64,000 nt of DNA from Paenibacillus sp. TCA20 (GTDB lineage: Bacteria > Bacillota > Bacilli > Paenibacillales > Paenibacillaceae): the NCBI RefSeq assembly GCF_000732325.1, contig NZ_BBIW01000010.1:62001-126000 (forward strand). Direction: 5' to 3'. Shown here one piece after another: positions 22,225 to 31,865 of this stretch. The notes under the pieces are model-generated. The model was not told the DNA's origin. It worked only from the letters and a program-made list of their open reading frames with translations, and ran no database searches. Position numbers and translations under genes: made by a program. Within the stretch, counting starts at the first letter, position 1, and every line of letters starts with the position of its first letter.

Positions 22225-24291
22225 ATGAATGAAGAAATGAGCGTCATGCCTTTCACTATTGATGCAGGAAATCCGATGAAAGAGCGGCTATTCAGGCAAG
22301 TTTCTTTTCCGGGTAGTGAAGGTGTCTATCGTCTTCGTGTAGTTCAAGCCGAAGGCGATAGCGCATCAATAGTGACACAAAAGCGCGTTGATACCGGCCT
22401 TGAAGCAGACAGCGTAGAAGGCGCTATATTCCGTGTTAAAGCCGTTCTGGATTCACCGATCGATAGTGTTTCGGAATCCTATTGGCTAACACTTGGGTTA
22501 AATCCGCAGCCGGGTGAAGTGAAAAGGCTCAATCAGTATCGAATCCGTGGTGTTTCGGATGTCGGGTACAGAAGTGATTGGATCTATTCAGAACTCAAGG
22601 ACGATCAAAATGAGCTTTTAGTTTATGAAATGCTTTACGATCTTCTTGATATCCTAACAATGGTTCGAGAGGGAGAAGTCGAGAGTCTTGTTAGTCTCAT
22701 AGTGGACGACGCGCTTCAATCTACGCTCCGCAAGGATCGAACCAGACATGACTTCCTTATGAATCATGAGGATGAAATGACGACAGGCACATCCGAACAA
22801 TTTATTGTTCGAGCTAGCAGTATGGAAAGTGTACATGAGCAGATGGAAGCTGCGCTTCAGGAAGTATTTCAGCTGATCGGCAAGGAGCTAGGACATGAGT
22901 TCAAAGAAAGTTTCATGTCCTCACATAAAGAGTTCTCAGAGCTTATGAGACTGCACCGCGTGTCCGACCAGATCAAGAATCGGACAGATGATATCGTGAC
23001 GTTTGTTCTTGAAGTTTTCCTTGAAGATGCGATTGATAAAATCATTAAAAAGTCCAGGATTGAAGTCTTCTTAGAAAACGGCGAAAATCAAGCGATTTAT
23101 TTAGGTGATAGCACTGATTTCGATATAAAGCGTGAAGTATTGAAGTCAGCACATGATCTGATGCCTTCTGACGACTTTGTTCTAAAAGCTAATGGTACAG
23201 TACAATTAATACTAGAGCCTGCGCTGCAAGAACAGATGGACTATGTTCATTTGGAATCTACAAAAACAGAGCTCAACTACTTTAAGAATGAGATCCTTGA
23301 GGCTCTGATAGCGGAACCTGAAGAAGAGCTGCTAATGCTTATGAAGCTCTTTATTACTGATGCCTTGTTCCCTTATCTAGCGCTTGATCAGTTAGCGGCT
23401 AGTCTCTATCTGGAAGTCGAGGATGAAGCGGATCTGTCTAAGAAGAAGTCTCATGGCATAGTCAGATATGACATCTATCATGACGATGATGTAATGCAAT
23501 ACATGATTGTTAAGGATCTTGTTAAGGAACTGATAAGCGGAGACCTCCTGCCTCATATCGATGACTATTTTGTTCATCTGGTAGATAAGCTCATAGGCCG
23601 CATACAAGAAAAAGCTCACGTTCTAGTGGACTATGAAATTGTTGAGGCATTCGACAATTTTGCAGGCATCGGGGAACGTCTGCAGCAGGGCTATATGGCA
23701 ATTAAAGCGACCTACTCAGAGGATTGGGTGGTCGAAATGCTGGAAGGCTTAGAAGCTCATTATGAGCCTCAGATTTCCTTTAAAGATAATGTAGATATGA
23801 ATCTGCATGAATCCTTCAAATGGATCGAGACTGCACGCCATAAAGCTAATGAAACCACGAACATTGCTTTGGATGAAAGGCTAAATGTGACTCGTGGGCA
23901 TTCTGCCAATCTAATCGATCAAGCACAATTAAGCATAAGCTCCACTTATCAAATCATCGCAGATTATCAAAAGCGGTTAAGTGAATACTACGATGTTTTG
24001 ATTCAAGATGATATACAAATCCGGAAAGACCTCGCTGGATCAACGAATGAGGCAATTAGCTTTGATTCTAACGACAGCGTCTATCCGGTCTATATGCCAA
24101 ATATAAGCGACCAACGAAAACGTCTTGCTTCTGATAATGTAATGCCGTTCATTCATCCACAGCCAGCTGACTTCTTTAAGATTAGCGGCAAGGAGAAAGT
24201 GCAGTACGCACTAGGCAACGGATTTGATGAAGGATGGCCAATCGGGGAATTTATACTTGGCGTCAATACCCTAAAAGGAGTGGACTCATAA
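22225..24291 (+). CDS. Large acidic helical virion protein of unknown function
   Basis: The protein has 688 aa. The first ~130 residues are probably beta-rich, with VYRLRVVQAEGDSASIV and YWLTLGLNPQPGEVKRLNQYRIRG. The rest is predicted mostly helical and acidic, with long amphipathic stretches. It ends NGFDEGWPIGEFILGVNTLKGV. The stop overlaps the start of the next gene. It opens the block of virion genes between capsid and neck. No motif was recognised. Confidence 0.55.
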   Translation: MNEEMSVMPFTIDAGNPMKERLFRQVSFPGSEGVYRLRVVQAEGDSASIVTQKRVDTGLEADSVEGAIFRVKAVLDSPIDSVSESYWLTLGLNPQPGEVKRLNQYRIRGVSDVGYRSDWIYSELKDDQNELLVYEMLYDLLDILTMVREGEVESLVSLIVDDALQSTLRKDRTRHDFLMNHEDEMTTGTSEQFIVRASSMESVHEQMEAALQEVFQLIGKELGHEFKESFMSSHKEFSELMRLHRVSDQIKNRTDDIVTFVLEVFLEDAIDKIIKKSRIEVFLENGENQAIYLGDSTDFDIKREVLKSAHDLMPSDDFVLKANGTVQLILEPALQEQMDYVHLESTKTELNYFKNEILEALIAEPEEELLMLMKLFITDALFPYLALDQLAASLYLEVEDEADLSKKKSHGIVRYDIYHDDDVMQYMIVKDLVKELISGDLLPHIDDYFVHLVDKLIGRIQEKAHVLVDYEIVEAFDNFAGIGERLQQGYMAIKATYSEDWVVEMLEGLEAHYEPQISFKDNVDMNLHESFKWIETARHKANETTNIALDERLNVTRGHSANLIDQAQLSISSTYQIIADYQKRLSEYYDVLIQDDIQIRKDLAGSTNEAISFDSNDSVYPVYMPNISDQRKRLASDNVMPFIHPQPADFFKISGKEKVQYALGNGFDEGWPIGEFILGVNTLKGVDS

Positions 24292-26351
24292 TGAATTTAA
24301 AAGCAATCAATGCATTGCTGAGCAAGCTTCCAGATGGACCTAAGAAAGAATCTTTCATGAAAAGATTTCAGTCCGCAACTTCTCCAAAAGCCAATGGAGG
24401 ATTGAATGACACTTTCGAATTTGAAACGAAGGGTCATATCATGATCGAAAGAATCGACGAGGCTGGCAACAGCTTAGGCGTGCTTGCGGATCAACCAAAC
24501 TTGGTTGTCGATGGTGCCGAAGAAATTATGCTCCGTGCGTTCTCTGGCGATCCGGATCGTACTCTTTACAAAAACCGCACACCAAAAGCAACGAATGGTG
24601 TCACACAGAAATTCCATATTGGCTTGACTGATAACATTTCCAGTGCAGTGGATGGGGTAGATCAACTCAATTTTGCTCCGAATGTTTTCTGGAAAGCAGT
24701 AGACGACAGTCAGTTTAATATCACTTACAGTTACCGTCCAAAAACGGTATATCTGAAAGAAGAAGTATCTGAGCAGGTAGGCAAGAAAGCATTCAGCATT
24801 TCTACAAAATCTTCTTCTGGTGCGATTCCTATTACATCTGAGATTTATAGTGCTCAAACCAATATGTTCATTGGATTGGGTGACGGGAAAGATCGTGCAA
24901 TTGATTTCGAAGATGCGCGTATCGAAATTACTGGCGGATTTGAGGTGGCTGAAGGCAAGGCAGTAGCGACTACAGAGAATGCTTCATTGAAGCTCACTGA
25001 GAAGCTAGGACGCCTTGTTGTGAAATACGAAAAATCCAATACGGGTGGACAAATCGGGGTTTATGTTGATGGCACTTTGAAAGAGACCATTGAGACTTAC
25101 GATTCTTCCCTTGCAGAACCGGTTTCTGCTGAAAAAGTATTTGCAGATCTTGACCGCGAAACTTCTCATGAAGTTGAACTTCGCTTTACAGGAAAAGATC
25201 CTTCGATTACTGAGGGAGCAAATGTAGTGATTACTGGACTTCGTTCAGATGGTCTTACTGAAGCAATGAACGGCTTGGCGCATGAGTTTGAGAACTTCAC
25301 AAAATCGTTCCAAACCATTACGTCATACAGCACTTCAACAAACCCTCCTTATGTAGCGCAGCTGGAGCATTTCCCTGTTGTTCCTGAGAGTCTTGAGGTT
25401 TCTTATGAAGATGAAACTTTCGAGCGAGTTGAAGATCGAGCTGATCTTGCAGATGGCAAGTACTTCCTTGATGAGAAAAAAGGAACGCTTGAATTTAATA
25501 AAACGCTGAGCGGATTGCACGTCACTTATGATATCACCGGCGAAAGATACGATTTGAAAGCAGCCGCAGCGTTGACGAATCAAACCGTAACTTCCAATGT
25601 AACCGGTGAAGCTGTAGGTACAGGCGACGGCACGGTGTCGGTGTTTAACCTTGCTAATACGAATGTAGTAAGCTCATCGCTTGTTCTTAAAGTTAACGGC
25701 GAGGTCGTTACAACTGGATTCGGTCACAGCAAAGGCGTGATTACCTTCTCAAACGCTCCTGCAGTAGACACAGTCATTACAGCTGACTACCGCTATACTA
25801 CTGTTGGTAAGGTGTACAATGCACCAGTTGTCTTGAAAGAAGCAACTGTATTTGATGCTAATACAGGCAAAGAGCTAGCACTGGTAGCAACAGACGATGA
25901 ATTTAACACTGGAAAGTTCAAACTTTCGGAAGATAAGAAATCGATCGTCATTAGCACTTTGGATGCAGAAGGCACCGCTATCGTGAACTACGATATTTAC
26001 TATACTTCTGAGGAGATTCCAGGATTCGAGACAGGTTATGCACGAGCTGTCATCGAGAAGCCAAAAGCGGGAACAGCTTATCCTTGGTATCAGCTTGATA
26101 AAGGAACAGTAAGCTTCATCGCTGAGTTCCCTGAGCAAGTACCGGCATACAACGTGACGATTCGTGAAATGGGATTGTTTAACGGGCCACGTAAGGATGA
26201 TGCAATTGAGGGATTTACTGGATTCCCAGTCGATGCTTACTCCTTAGTACGTGTTGGCGATACCGTGAAAGATGTTACCACAGGAATCCGTGTCACTTGG
26301 ACAATTAAGCTACTGAATAAAAACGGGGACGCTTTTAAAGGCGGATTCTAA
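24291..26351 (+). CDS. Beta-rich fibre-like virion protein
   Basis: The protein has 686 aa; ATG 24291 has AAAGGAG 10 nt upstream. It contains several beta domains. One is clear at ~440-520: GDGTVSVFNLANTNVVSS, then SLVLKVNGEVVTTGFG, then GVITFSNAPAVDTVITADYRY. This is the recurrent NG domain of this phage. A lectin-like segment precedes it (FIGLGDGKDRAIDFEDARIEITGGFEV). The C-terminus (VRVGDTVKDVTTGIRVTWTIKLLN) matches that of the next protein, so they are paralogues. It is probably an external head or neck fibre. Confidence 0.6.
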   Translation: MNLKAINALLSKLPDGPKKESFMKRFQSATSPKANGGLNDTFEFETKGHIMIERIDEAGNSLGVLADQPNLVVDGAEEIMLRAFSGDPDRTLYKNRTPKATNGVTQKFHIGLTDNISSAVDGVDQLNFAPNVFWKAVDDSQFNITYSYRPKTVYLKEEVSEQVGKKAFSISTKSSSGAIPITSEIYSAQTNMFIGLGDGKDRAIDFEDARIEITGGFEVAEGKAVATTENASLKLTEKLGRLVVKYEKSNTGGQIGVYVDGTLKETIETYDSSLAEPVSAEKVFADLDRETSHEVELRFTGKDPSITEGANVVITGLRSDGLTEAMNGLAHEFENFTKSFQTITSYSTSTNPPYVAQLEHFPVVPESLEVSYEDETFERVEDRADLADGKYFLDEKKGTLEFNKTLSGLHVTYDITGERYDLKAAAALTNQTVTSNVTGEAVGTGDGTVSVFNLANTNVVSSSLVLKVNGEVVTTGFGHSKGVITFSNAPAVDTVITADYRYTTVGKVYNAPVVLKEATVFDANTGKELALVATDDEFNTGKFKLSEDKKSIVISTLDAEGTAIVNYDIYYTSEEIPGFETGYARAVIEKPKAGTAYPWYQLDKGTVSFIAEFPEQVPAYNVTIREMGLFNGPRKDDAIEGFTGFPVDAYSLVRVGDTVKDVTTGIRVTWTIKLLNKNGDAFKGGF

Positions 26352-26371
26352 GAATAGGGGGATAACAGACA

Positions 26372-28117
26372 ATGTTTAGAGATGAAACTAACCTAAACGC
26401 TAAGGGCCGCGTTAAACTTGAAATGTATAACGATCATGAGGGTGTTTTCTTCACAAAAGAGAAGAAAAACATTGCCGTTCATAGTCTGAATAATATCATT
26501 GCACAAATGATGGCTGATCCGGCTGGCAAGACTCGTGCGAAGCAAACAGACAAGGGTGAAACGGCGCTTGCACCAAATGCAAAAGGCGTTTACGAATTTG
26601 ATCTCTCAATTGCCTGTGAATCCGAAGGAACCTACACGACTGATGTAGGTTCCGCTAATACAAGCACAGATCTTGTTATTCCGGATATCACACGGCTCTT
26701 GAGCGTCATTTCTGTAGAGGCTGATGGCCAAGCCCTTGTGTTAAATAAAGACGTATCCATTAAAGACCCAGACTCTGCAACATTAAAATTTACGGCTGCA
26801 CCAAAAAATACAGTTACAGTGAAGTTCCGGAAAGTAGCGTCCGAGTATGCTGAGGTCGTAGCGGGTTCAGAGGCGATTACTGTGGGCGGAGAAGCATATG
26901 TGCTTGCAGATGTTCCATCGGAAGAGAACAAACAGTACGCTATTGATTACAAGCTTGGTAAGGTTTACTTTGCTGCAGCTAAGACGAACGTCAAAGCAGA
27001 TTATCAATTCAAGCTGTTCTACTCCTTGGGCTTTATGGGGCTCGGCGGAAAGCCAGAAGGGCATCCAGAAAATAAACCGGTTGAGTTCGCTGAATCTGAT
27101 AAGCTTCGCATCAAAATGGATGGGGAATACGATGGAGCTCGTCAATTGATTCAGTATCCTTCGCTAATAAGTATGGGCGATCCGGAAGTGGAAGTCTTCC
27201 CGACTAAGCCGATTACTTTCTCAGAGAAAGTCATTACGGTGACGGGTGATGGAGCAGCAACATCGTTCCCGCTGAATCCAGAAAATAAAGTGCTTAAAAT
27301 TCTAAGCGCTAAACTGGAAACTGATGCAACAGACGTAACGGTTACATTGGAAGGATCGAATGTCGTGTTTGCTGAAGCGCCAGCGGAGGGAGTGAAGGTA
27401 GTCGTTCGTTTCCAAGATCAGCTGGACAATAGTCATCTGACTTTTGAAATGGCAGATGCACCAATCATGGAGCTTGTATCCGTTAAGCATCAAGCGTTGG
27501 ATAACACCGTTAAAGAGTACAAGATTGTAGACAAAGGCCTTAGCATCGGCAAAGGTGATGTGTGGATCGTTAACTCTGGCAAAGGCATTATTCAATTCAG
27601 CCTCGCACCGCAAGGAGTAGATGCTCTTGATCCTGCGAAGAAACCTCCAGTCGTAGAAACTCCAGGGCTGTTGACATTCGAATATCGAGTGAACAGTGGT
27701 ACGACCGTTCAATTTGTAGCCGACTTCCCTAAAGGAGTTCCAGGTCCAATGAACGTGGAGAAAACAGAAACACTGAACGTATCTTCTGCTGTAACGACTT
27801 ACACTCTCAATAAGGCTGCTACTAAAGATGCTGAGGGCAAATTCATCCTTGCTGTAACGTTGAACGGCGTAGCTCAGGTTGAAGGCACTGGTTATGATGT
27901 GTCCGCTGACGGGAAGCAAATCACATTCAAAGTCTCTCTTCAAGATACAGATAGCGTGAATGTGGTGTATCAGTACAGCGAAACTACACACGTAATCTAT
28001 CAAGTAGGTATGTTTGCAGAGCAGGAAGAAGGAAAGATGTCTAACATCTCCGGTATTGGTCCTGTTACTAAAGACGCAAGCACAGGCATGAGAGTAACCT
28101 GGTCAATGACAATCTAA
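26372..28117 (+). CDS. Beta-rich fibre-like virion protein, paralogue of the preceding one
   Basis: The protein has 581 aa, with GGGGGA before the ATG. It repeats the plan of the 24291 product: a short N-terminal adhesion segment (KVKLEM-like start), several beta domains of the NG type (for example ITVTGDGAATSFPLNPENKVL...), and a C-terminus TKDASTGMRVTWSMTI that matches the neighbour's DVTTGIRVTWTIKL. Both also share TVQFVADFP/TVSFIAEFP. This is probably a duplicated structural fibre; the receptor or partner is unknown. Confidence 0.6.
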   Translation: MFRDETNLNAKGRVKLEMYNDHEGVFFTKEKKNIAVHSLNNIIAQMMADPAGKTRAKQTDKGETALAPNAKGVYEFDLSIACESEGTYTTDVGSANTSTDLVIPDITRLLSVISVEADGQALVLNKDVSIKDPDSATLKFTAAPKNTVTVKFRKVASEYAEVVAGSEAITVGGEAYVLADVPSEENKQYAIDYKLGKVYFAAAKTNVKADYQFKLFYSLGFMGLGGKPEGHPENKPVEFAESDKLRIKMDGEYDGARQLIQYPSLISMGDPEVEVFPTKPITFSEKVITVTGDGAATSFPLNPENKVLKILSAKLETDATDVTVTLEGSNVVFAEAPAEGVKVVVRFQDQLDNSHLTFEMADAPIMELVSVKHQALDNTVKEYKIVDKGLSIGKGDVWIVNSGKGIIQFSLAPQGVDALDPAKKPPVVETPGLLTFEYRVNSGTTVQFVADFPKGVPGPMNVEKTETLNVSSAVTTYTLNKAATKDAEGKFILAVTLNGVAQVEGTGYDVSADGKQITFKVSLQDTDSVNVVYQYSETTHVIYQVGMFAEQEEGKMSNISGIGPVTKDASTGMRVTWSMTI

Positions 28118-28134
28118 GATAGGACGGTGACAGC

Positions 28135-28647
28135 ATGGCTACACCTAACTACATGAAGCGGATCGCCTTTCTGGATGGACAAGTACTGCACGACTTTCAC
28201 TTGAATACGATGCAGAAAAACATTTCGGAAGCGATTAAGCTGAAAACCATGTACGAGCGATATGACATGCTGTTGCTGTGCTCTCCATATAAGCTCTACT
28301 TTGCAGAGCCGTTTGTGGATGAGGTGTACAAAGATCCATCGAGTACTGCAATTCTGGATACTCTAACGAACTCCATTAAAGCAGACTCATGGATCTCTGT
28401 GCTCCATGAGCTACCAGCAACAACAGATGAGTTATATTTGCTTGCGAATCAAGAGGTGGACGTAGCGAATGGTGCATCTGTCGATTACTACTATCGTGTG
28501 AATACAAGTTCACCGTGGCAGAAGATGACAACAGATGTTGCTGTTTACCTAAGTACACCCACGAAGTTTGTACAAATTCGAATTGACTGCAAATACACCG
28601 GAACAGTAAGACCAGCTGTATATGATTACTGTCTAATGTGGAAGTAA
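28135..28647 (+). CDS. Small virion protein, probable fibre or appendage base
   Basis: The protein has 170 aa. The start MATPNYMKRIAFLDGQVLHDFHLNTMQKN resembles the DG-x-x-L-x-x-x-x-L-N start of phage structural proteins of the DUF4815 type. The rest is beta-rich and ends YDYCLMWK. It lies in a series of small adhesion-like genes and is followed closely by the next gene. Confidence 0.55.
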   Translation: MATPNYMKRIAFLDGQVLHDFHLNTMQKNISEAIKLKTMYERYDMLLLCSPYKLYFAEPFVDEVYKDPSSTAILDTLTNSIKADSWISVLHELPATTDELYLLANQEVDVANGASVDYYYRVNTSSPWQKMTTDVAVYLSTPTKFVQIRIDCKYTGTVRPAVYDYCLMWK

Positions 28648-28660
28648 AGGAGGAAAGAAC

Positions 28661-28972
28661 ATGGCTCATGTAACCAAGCACCCTACTCACCCTAAGTATC
28701 GCATGAAAGTCGGAACAATGCCGGATTTCAGCGGCGAAAACGACGTAGATGGCGAGCAGCCCTTTGGCGTAGTAGATGGAGTTAATAAGATATTCGTTTT
28801 AGCGAATAACCCTATTAAGAACTCTTACAAGGTCTTTCGGGATGGGATGAGGCTTAGACGCGGAGCGGATTACGACTATGTTGTTAACGGCAAGGAGATT
28901 ACTTTCACTGAGCCGCCGCCTAAAAACTCCACAATCCTTGTAGATTATAAATTGCAGGTGGCGACATCATGA
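28661..28972 (+). CDS. Single NG beta-domain protein
   Basis: The protein has 103 aa; AAAGGAGG precedes the ATG. The text FGVVDGVNKIFVLANNPIKNSYKVFRDGM, then LRRGADYDYVVNGKEITFTEPPPKNSTILVDYKL, is the clearest copy of the recurrent domain. It matches the C-terminal half of the 62963 fibre (IGVIDGVNKIFFL..., ITMVEAPPINAKILVNY). It overlaps the next gene by ATGA. It probably caps or joins fibres. Confidence 0.6.
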   Translation: MAHVTKHPTHPKYRMKVGTMPDFSGENDVDGEQPFGVVDGVNKIFVLANNPIKNSYKVFRDGMRLRRGADYDYVVNGKEITFTEPPPKNSTILVDYKLQVATS

Positions 28973-30114
28973 GTCTGGTCCTTCGAACGTTTCCGGTGCA
29001 TCTAAGTCAGAAGGTTGATCTCGATAGCGATATTGAGGTCACTTTTCTATTCGATATCTTTAAGGAATCCATTAATACAAATAACGTCATGCTCTTGAAC
29101 CTGAAGACACAGAAGGGCGAAGAGATCAGCGTTGTATATAAAGACAAACTGCTTAAAATCCTGCCAGCCAGAAGACTCGAACCACTAACACATTATCAAG
29201 TGGAGCTGGTTGGCGGGGTAGAAGGCGGTATTCGGGATATTACCGAGCGTCCGCTTCTACAAAGTTACAAGTTTGAATTTGTAACCGGCAATGAGACTCG
29301 AATGGCACGTCCTCTAATCACATCGCCTACAGATCTATCCGAAATCACAGGTGATGCTAAATTCACCTGGCTGCCGGTAGACAGAGCAGACCACTACGAG
29401 CTGGAGATATCCAAGAGCAATACATTCGATGTATTGGTTTGGCCACACCAGAATACGGGCTTGATCTTTGATACACAGGTAGTGCCTGATATTGATTATC
29501 AAAAAGGGATTACCTACTATGCCCGAATTAGAGCGGTCAATATTCAAGGGGTGAAAAGCGCTTATTCGAATCCGATTCGCTATCACTATGATGGGATTGA
29601 TGAGACCGAGCCACCTCCTGAAAAAGAGACGATTAACATTGACCATGTTAAAACGCTGCAGGCCGAGGGTGGAGAAGTGCTGTTCCGCATGGATAAGCCA
29701 TACACACCAGGCATCGGGCAGCTAAGTGTCTACCTGAATGGCATGAAATTGCAGCCTTGCTCAGGACCAACAGTGACGGATGGAGACTACCGTGAAGTAG
29801 ATCAATATTTCATGATGTTTGTAGAGCCGTTGCAAGCTGAGGATGCAATAGAGTTCAGAATTGCCAACGCTGTAAAACAGGATGTACTCGTGGGCAGGGA
29901 AACCACGCCAGCATCTGAGATCGATACCCTAAGAGATTACTTCGCAGCTCAGCTTGAAGAGTTAGCGCCAGTATTGGCCGTAAGCTCAGTTAAGCCAAAG
30001 AACGGCTCCTTGATGGTCACAGACTTATCTAGTATCATCATTGAGTTTAGCCAAGAGGTTGATCCGAAGAGTATTGATGAAGAAACGGTCTATGTCGTTT
30101 CTGAAAAAAACTAA
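28969..30114 (+). CDS. Multi-domain Ig/FN3-like virion protein
   Basis: The protein has 381 aa. Residues 1-105 fit an SbsA/Big_5 Ig-like domain (VDLDSDIEVTFLFDIFKESINTNNVMLLNL...RLEPLTHYQVELVGGVEG). Residues 110-205 fit a fibronectin-III-type domain (PTDLSEITGDAKFTWLPVDRADHYELEIS). Residues ~225-300 resemble the NG domain (QLSVYLNGMKLQP...GDYREVDQYFMMFVEPLQAEDAIEF). A half Big_5 domain ends the chain (FSQEVDPKSIDEETVYVVS). Such proteins decorate virions or bind surfaces. Confidence 0.6.
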   Translation: MSLVLRTFPVHLSQKVDLDSDIEVTFLFDIFKESINTNNVMLLNLKTQKGEEISVVYKDKLLKILPARRLEPLTHYQVELVGGVEGGIRDITERPLLQSYKFEFVTGNETRMARPLITSPTDLSEITGDAKFTWLPVDRADHYELEISKSNTFDVLVWPHQNTGLIFDTQVVPDIDYQKGITYYARIRAVNIQGVKSAYSNPIRYHYDGIDETEPPPEKETINIDHVKTLQAEGGEVLFRMDKPYTPGIGQLSVYLNGMKLQPCSGPTVTDGDYREVDQYFMMFVEPLQAEDAIEFRIANAVKQDVLVGRETTPASEIDTLRDYFAAQLEELAPVLAVSSVKPKNGSLMVTDLSSIIIEFSQEVDPKSIDEETVYVVSEKN

Positions 30115-30120
30115 GAGAGG

Positions 30121-30414
30121 TTGAGTGAGATGGCTGAGATCAGAAAGAAGGGCGGAAATGCAATGCCGGTTCGGGTGACGAACCAAATGACATCAGTTAG
30201 AAATGAATCACCTATTCCGGATTCCGTGGACAGCCAGACCTTTCTCACAAAGAATGCTTTTGTCTCAGGGACACTATTCGTCAGTCTAAACGGCATGAGA
30301 ATGCATGAGGGCGAAGACAACGATTATATAGAGCTGAGTAGTCAGAAGTTCAGGTTTAACTTTCCATTGGAATCAGAGGATGCTGTGATTTGTGACTATA
30401 TATTAATCCTTTAA
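30121..30414 (+). CDS. Small NG-domain protein
   Basis: The protein has 97 aa; the ATG at 30121 is chosen for frame and length, but AGAGAGGTTGAGTGAGATGG leaves the ATG at 30130 equally possible. LFVSLNGMRMHEGEDNDYIEL, then KFRFNFPLESEDAVICDYIL, is a short version of the recurrent domain. It precedes the fibre gene by 14 bases. Confidence 0.5.
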   Translation: MSEMAEIRKKGGNAMPVRVTNQMTSVRNESPIPDSVDSQTFLTKNAFVSGTLFVSLNGMRMHEGEDNDYIELSSQKFRFNFPLESEDAVICDYILIL

Positions 30415-30428
30415 GGAGTGAAACACAC

Positions 30429-31805
30429 ATGGCAATTACTCGTTTTCGTGGTGAACAAATTAGAGATGCCGTATTGAAAAACAGCCATATTGCCGATGAT
30501 GCAGCCATTGCTGAGTCGAAACTGGCGGTTAACTGGGAAGAGCATTATCAGACGGCACTAGAAGGCAAGAAAGTTGCCGACTACATTCAAGTCATTGCGA
30601 CAGATGTATCCGGCGTAGCCAATCTGGATGTCTCTGAAATCATTCCGGCAACCGTGCCAAACGTGTTGTCTGACCCACTTTCCGGTGAAGGCGTTATCGT
30701 TGATGCGCCAAAGAATAAAGTAATCCTCCGTGACGTTGTAACCGGCGAACCGGTTCTGGATGATAAAGACCAAGAAGTATTCGGTCGAATGACTTTCGAA
30801 GGCGGCGTCTTCGTTCTGAAATTCTACTCTCCTGACGGCGCAGGTGAAGTTCCATTCACAATGCCTGAAGGACAGAAGATCGACTGGCAATACCTGAAAC
30901 GCTTCAACCTTCAGACGGTTTCGGAGATGTTCGCAGCGAACGAGAAGTTTGCTGAAGGTACGGCTGATGCAACAGCTCACCTGAACATCAACCAGCTGGC
31001 ACAAGACCTTTACGGCGCAGGGTTCTCTCTGGATCGCGATGGTAACGGCAACTTGCCTAAAGCAATTGTTCAGCAAATCGCAGATGAGATTCAAGCTCGT
31101 ATTGCTGCTGATCAGGCAATCCGTACTGACTTCGCAAGTAATGAAGCTGGCAAAGGTGCAAGCACCATTGGCGTACAGGATGAAGCTGGACACTTCGCAG
31201 GCGCTACGGTTGAAGCAGTACTAGCTGAAATCTTTGAGGCTCTTACTGGAATCTCAAACGGCGGAACTACAACTCAAGTTGAAGTAGATGCTGCTCGGGT
31301 ATCCACGCTTACTGGCGAACATGAGGCACTGAATGATCGTCTTGAAGCTGACGCTGCTGCTCTTGCTAAGCAAGTAGCAGATGAGAAGGAAAGAGCTGAG
31401 GCGGCCGAAGAAGCACTCGCTGGGCGTGCGACTGATCTGGAAACAGAAGTCACAGCAGCACGCGGTACCGCAGAAACCATCGATGCTCGCCTGGATCGCG
31501 CTCTGAATGAAGATGGAACGCTTAAGGCAGGTAAAGATATTCACCGTCACCCTAAAGCAGTTTATGTCGCAAACGGCGGAGAATCTGTTGTACAGCTTGC
31601 TGACTTCAACGTAGAGGATCTGCCTCCTTATCAAGTCGGAGACATGACGCTTGACGTTTATATCAACGGTGGCTTGCAGCATGAAGGGCTCAACTATGCA
31701 GAAGTTGCTGGCGGCTTGTCGATCAACTTCGATGTTGGCGACGGAACGACTCTTATTACAGGCGACTTGGTAACAATCAAGTATCAAGTCAACAACGTAG
31801 AGTAG
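30429..31805 (+). CDS. Trimeric fibre-like protein
   Basis: The protein has 458 aa, with AAGGAGTG before the ATG. The N-terminus ITRFRGEQIRDAVLKNSHIADDAAIAESKLAV is the attachment segment seen in many phage fibres. A long heptad-like helix runs from ~285 to 365 (HEALNDRLEADAAALAKQVADEKERAEAAEEALAG), consistent with a trimeric stalk. The end (MTLDVYINGGLQHEGLNYAEVAGGLSINF...LVTIKYQV) is an NG domain. The start M-A-I-x-R-x-R-x-E-Q is shared with the fibre at 62963, so the two ends of the virion reuse one design. Confidence 0.65.
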   Translation: MAITRFRGEQIRDAVLKNSHIADDAAIAESKLAVNWEEHYQTALEGKKVADYIQVIATDVSGVANLDVSEIIPATVPNVLSDPLSGEGVIVDAPKNKVILRDVVTGEPVLDDKDQEVFGRMTFEGGVFVLKFYSPDGAGEVPFTMPEGQKIDWQYLKRFNLQTVSEMFAANEKFAEGTADATAHLNINQLAQDLYGAGFSLDRDGNGNLPKAIVQQIADEIQARIAADQAIRTDFASNEAGKGASTIGVQDEAGHFAGATVEAVLAEIFEALTGISNGGTTTQVEVDAARVSTLTGEHEALNDRLEADAAALAKQVADEKERAEAAEEALAGRATDLETEVTAARGTAETIDARLDRALNEDGTLKAGKDIHRHPKAVYVANGGESVVQLADFNVEDLPPYQVGDMTLDVYINGGLQHEGLNYAEVAGGLSINFDVGDGTTLITGDLVTIKYQVNNVE

Positions 31806-31813
31806 CACAATTT

Positions 31814-31831
31814 CCCCTCGATTATGAGGGG
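31814..31831. repeat. Perfect intergenic hairpin
   Basis: CCCCTC (31814-31819) and GAGGGG (31826-31831) around a 6-nt loop, after the fibre gene stop. The tail ATATACATAAAAA is not T-rich, so it may be a processing site or weak terminator. Confidence 0.5.
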
Positions 31832-31865
31832 ATATACATAAAAATGAGTGAAGGAAGGCATCGCC

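Noticed and set aside
23484..23497. Further palindrome copy TGTAATGCAATACA
   Set aside because: Only 10 of 12 core bases match, and it lies inside a coding region; this is compatible with chance.
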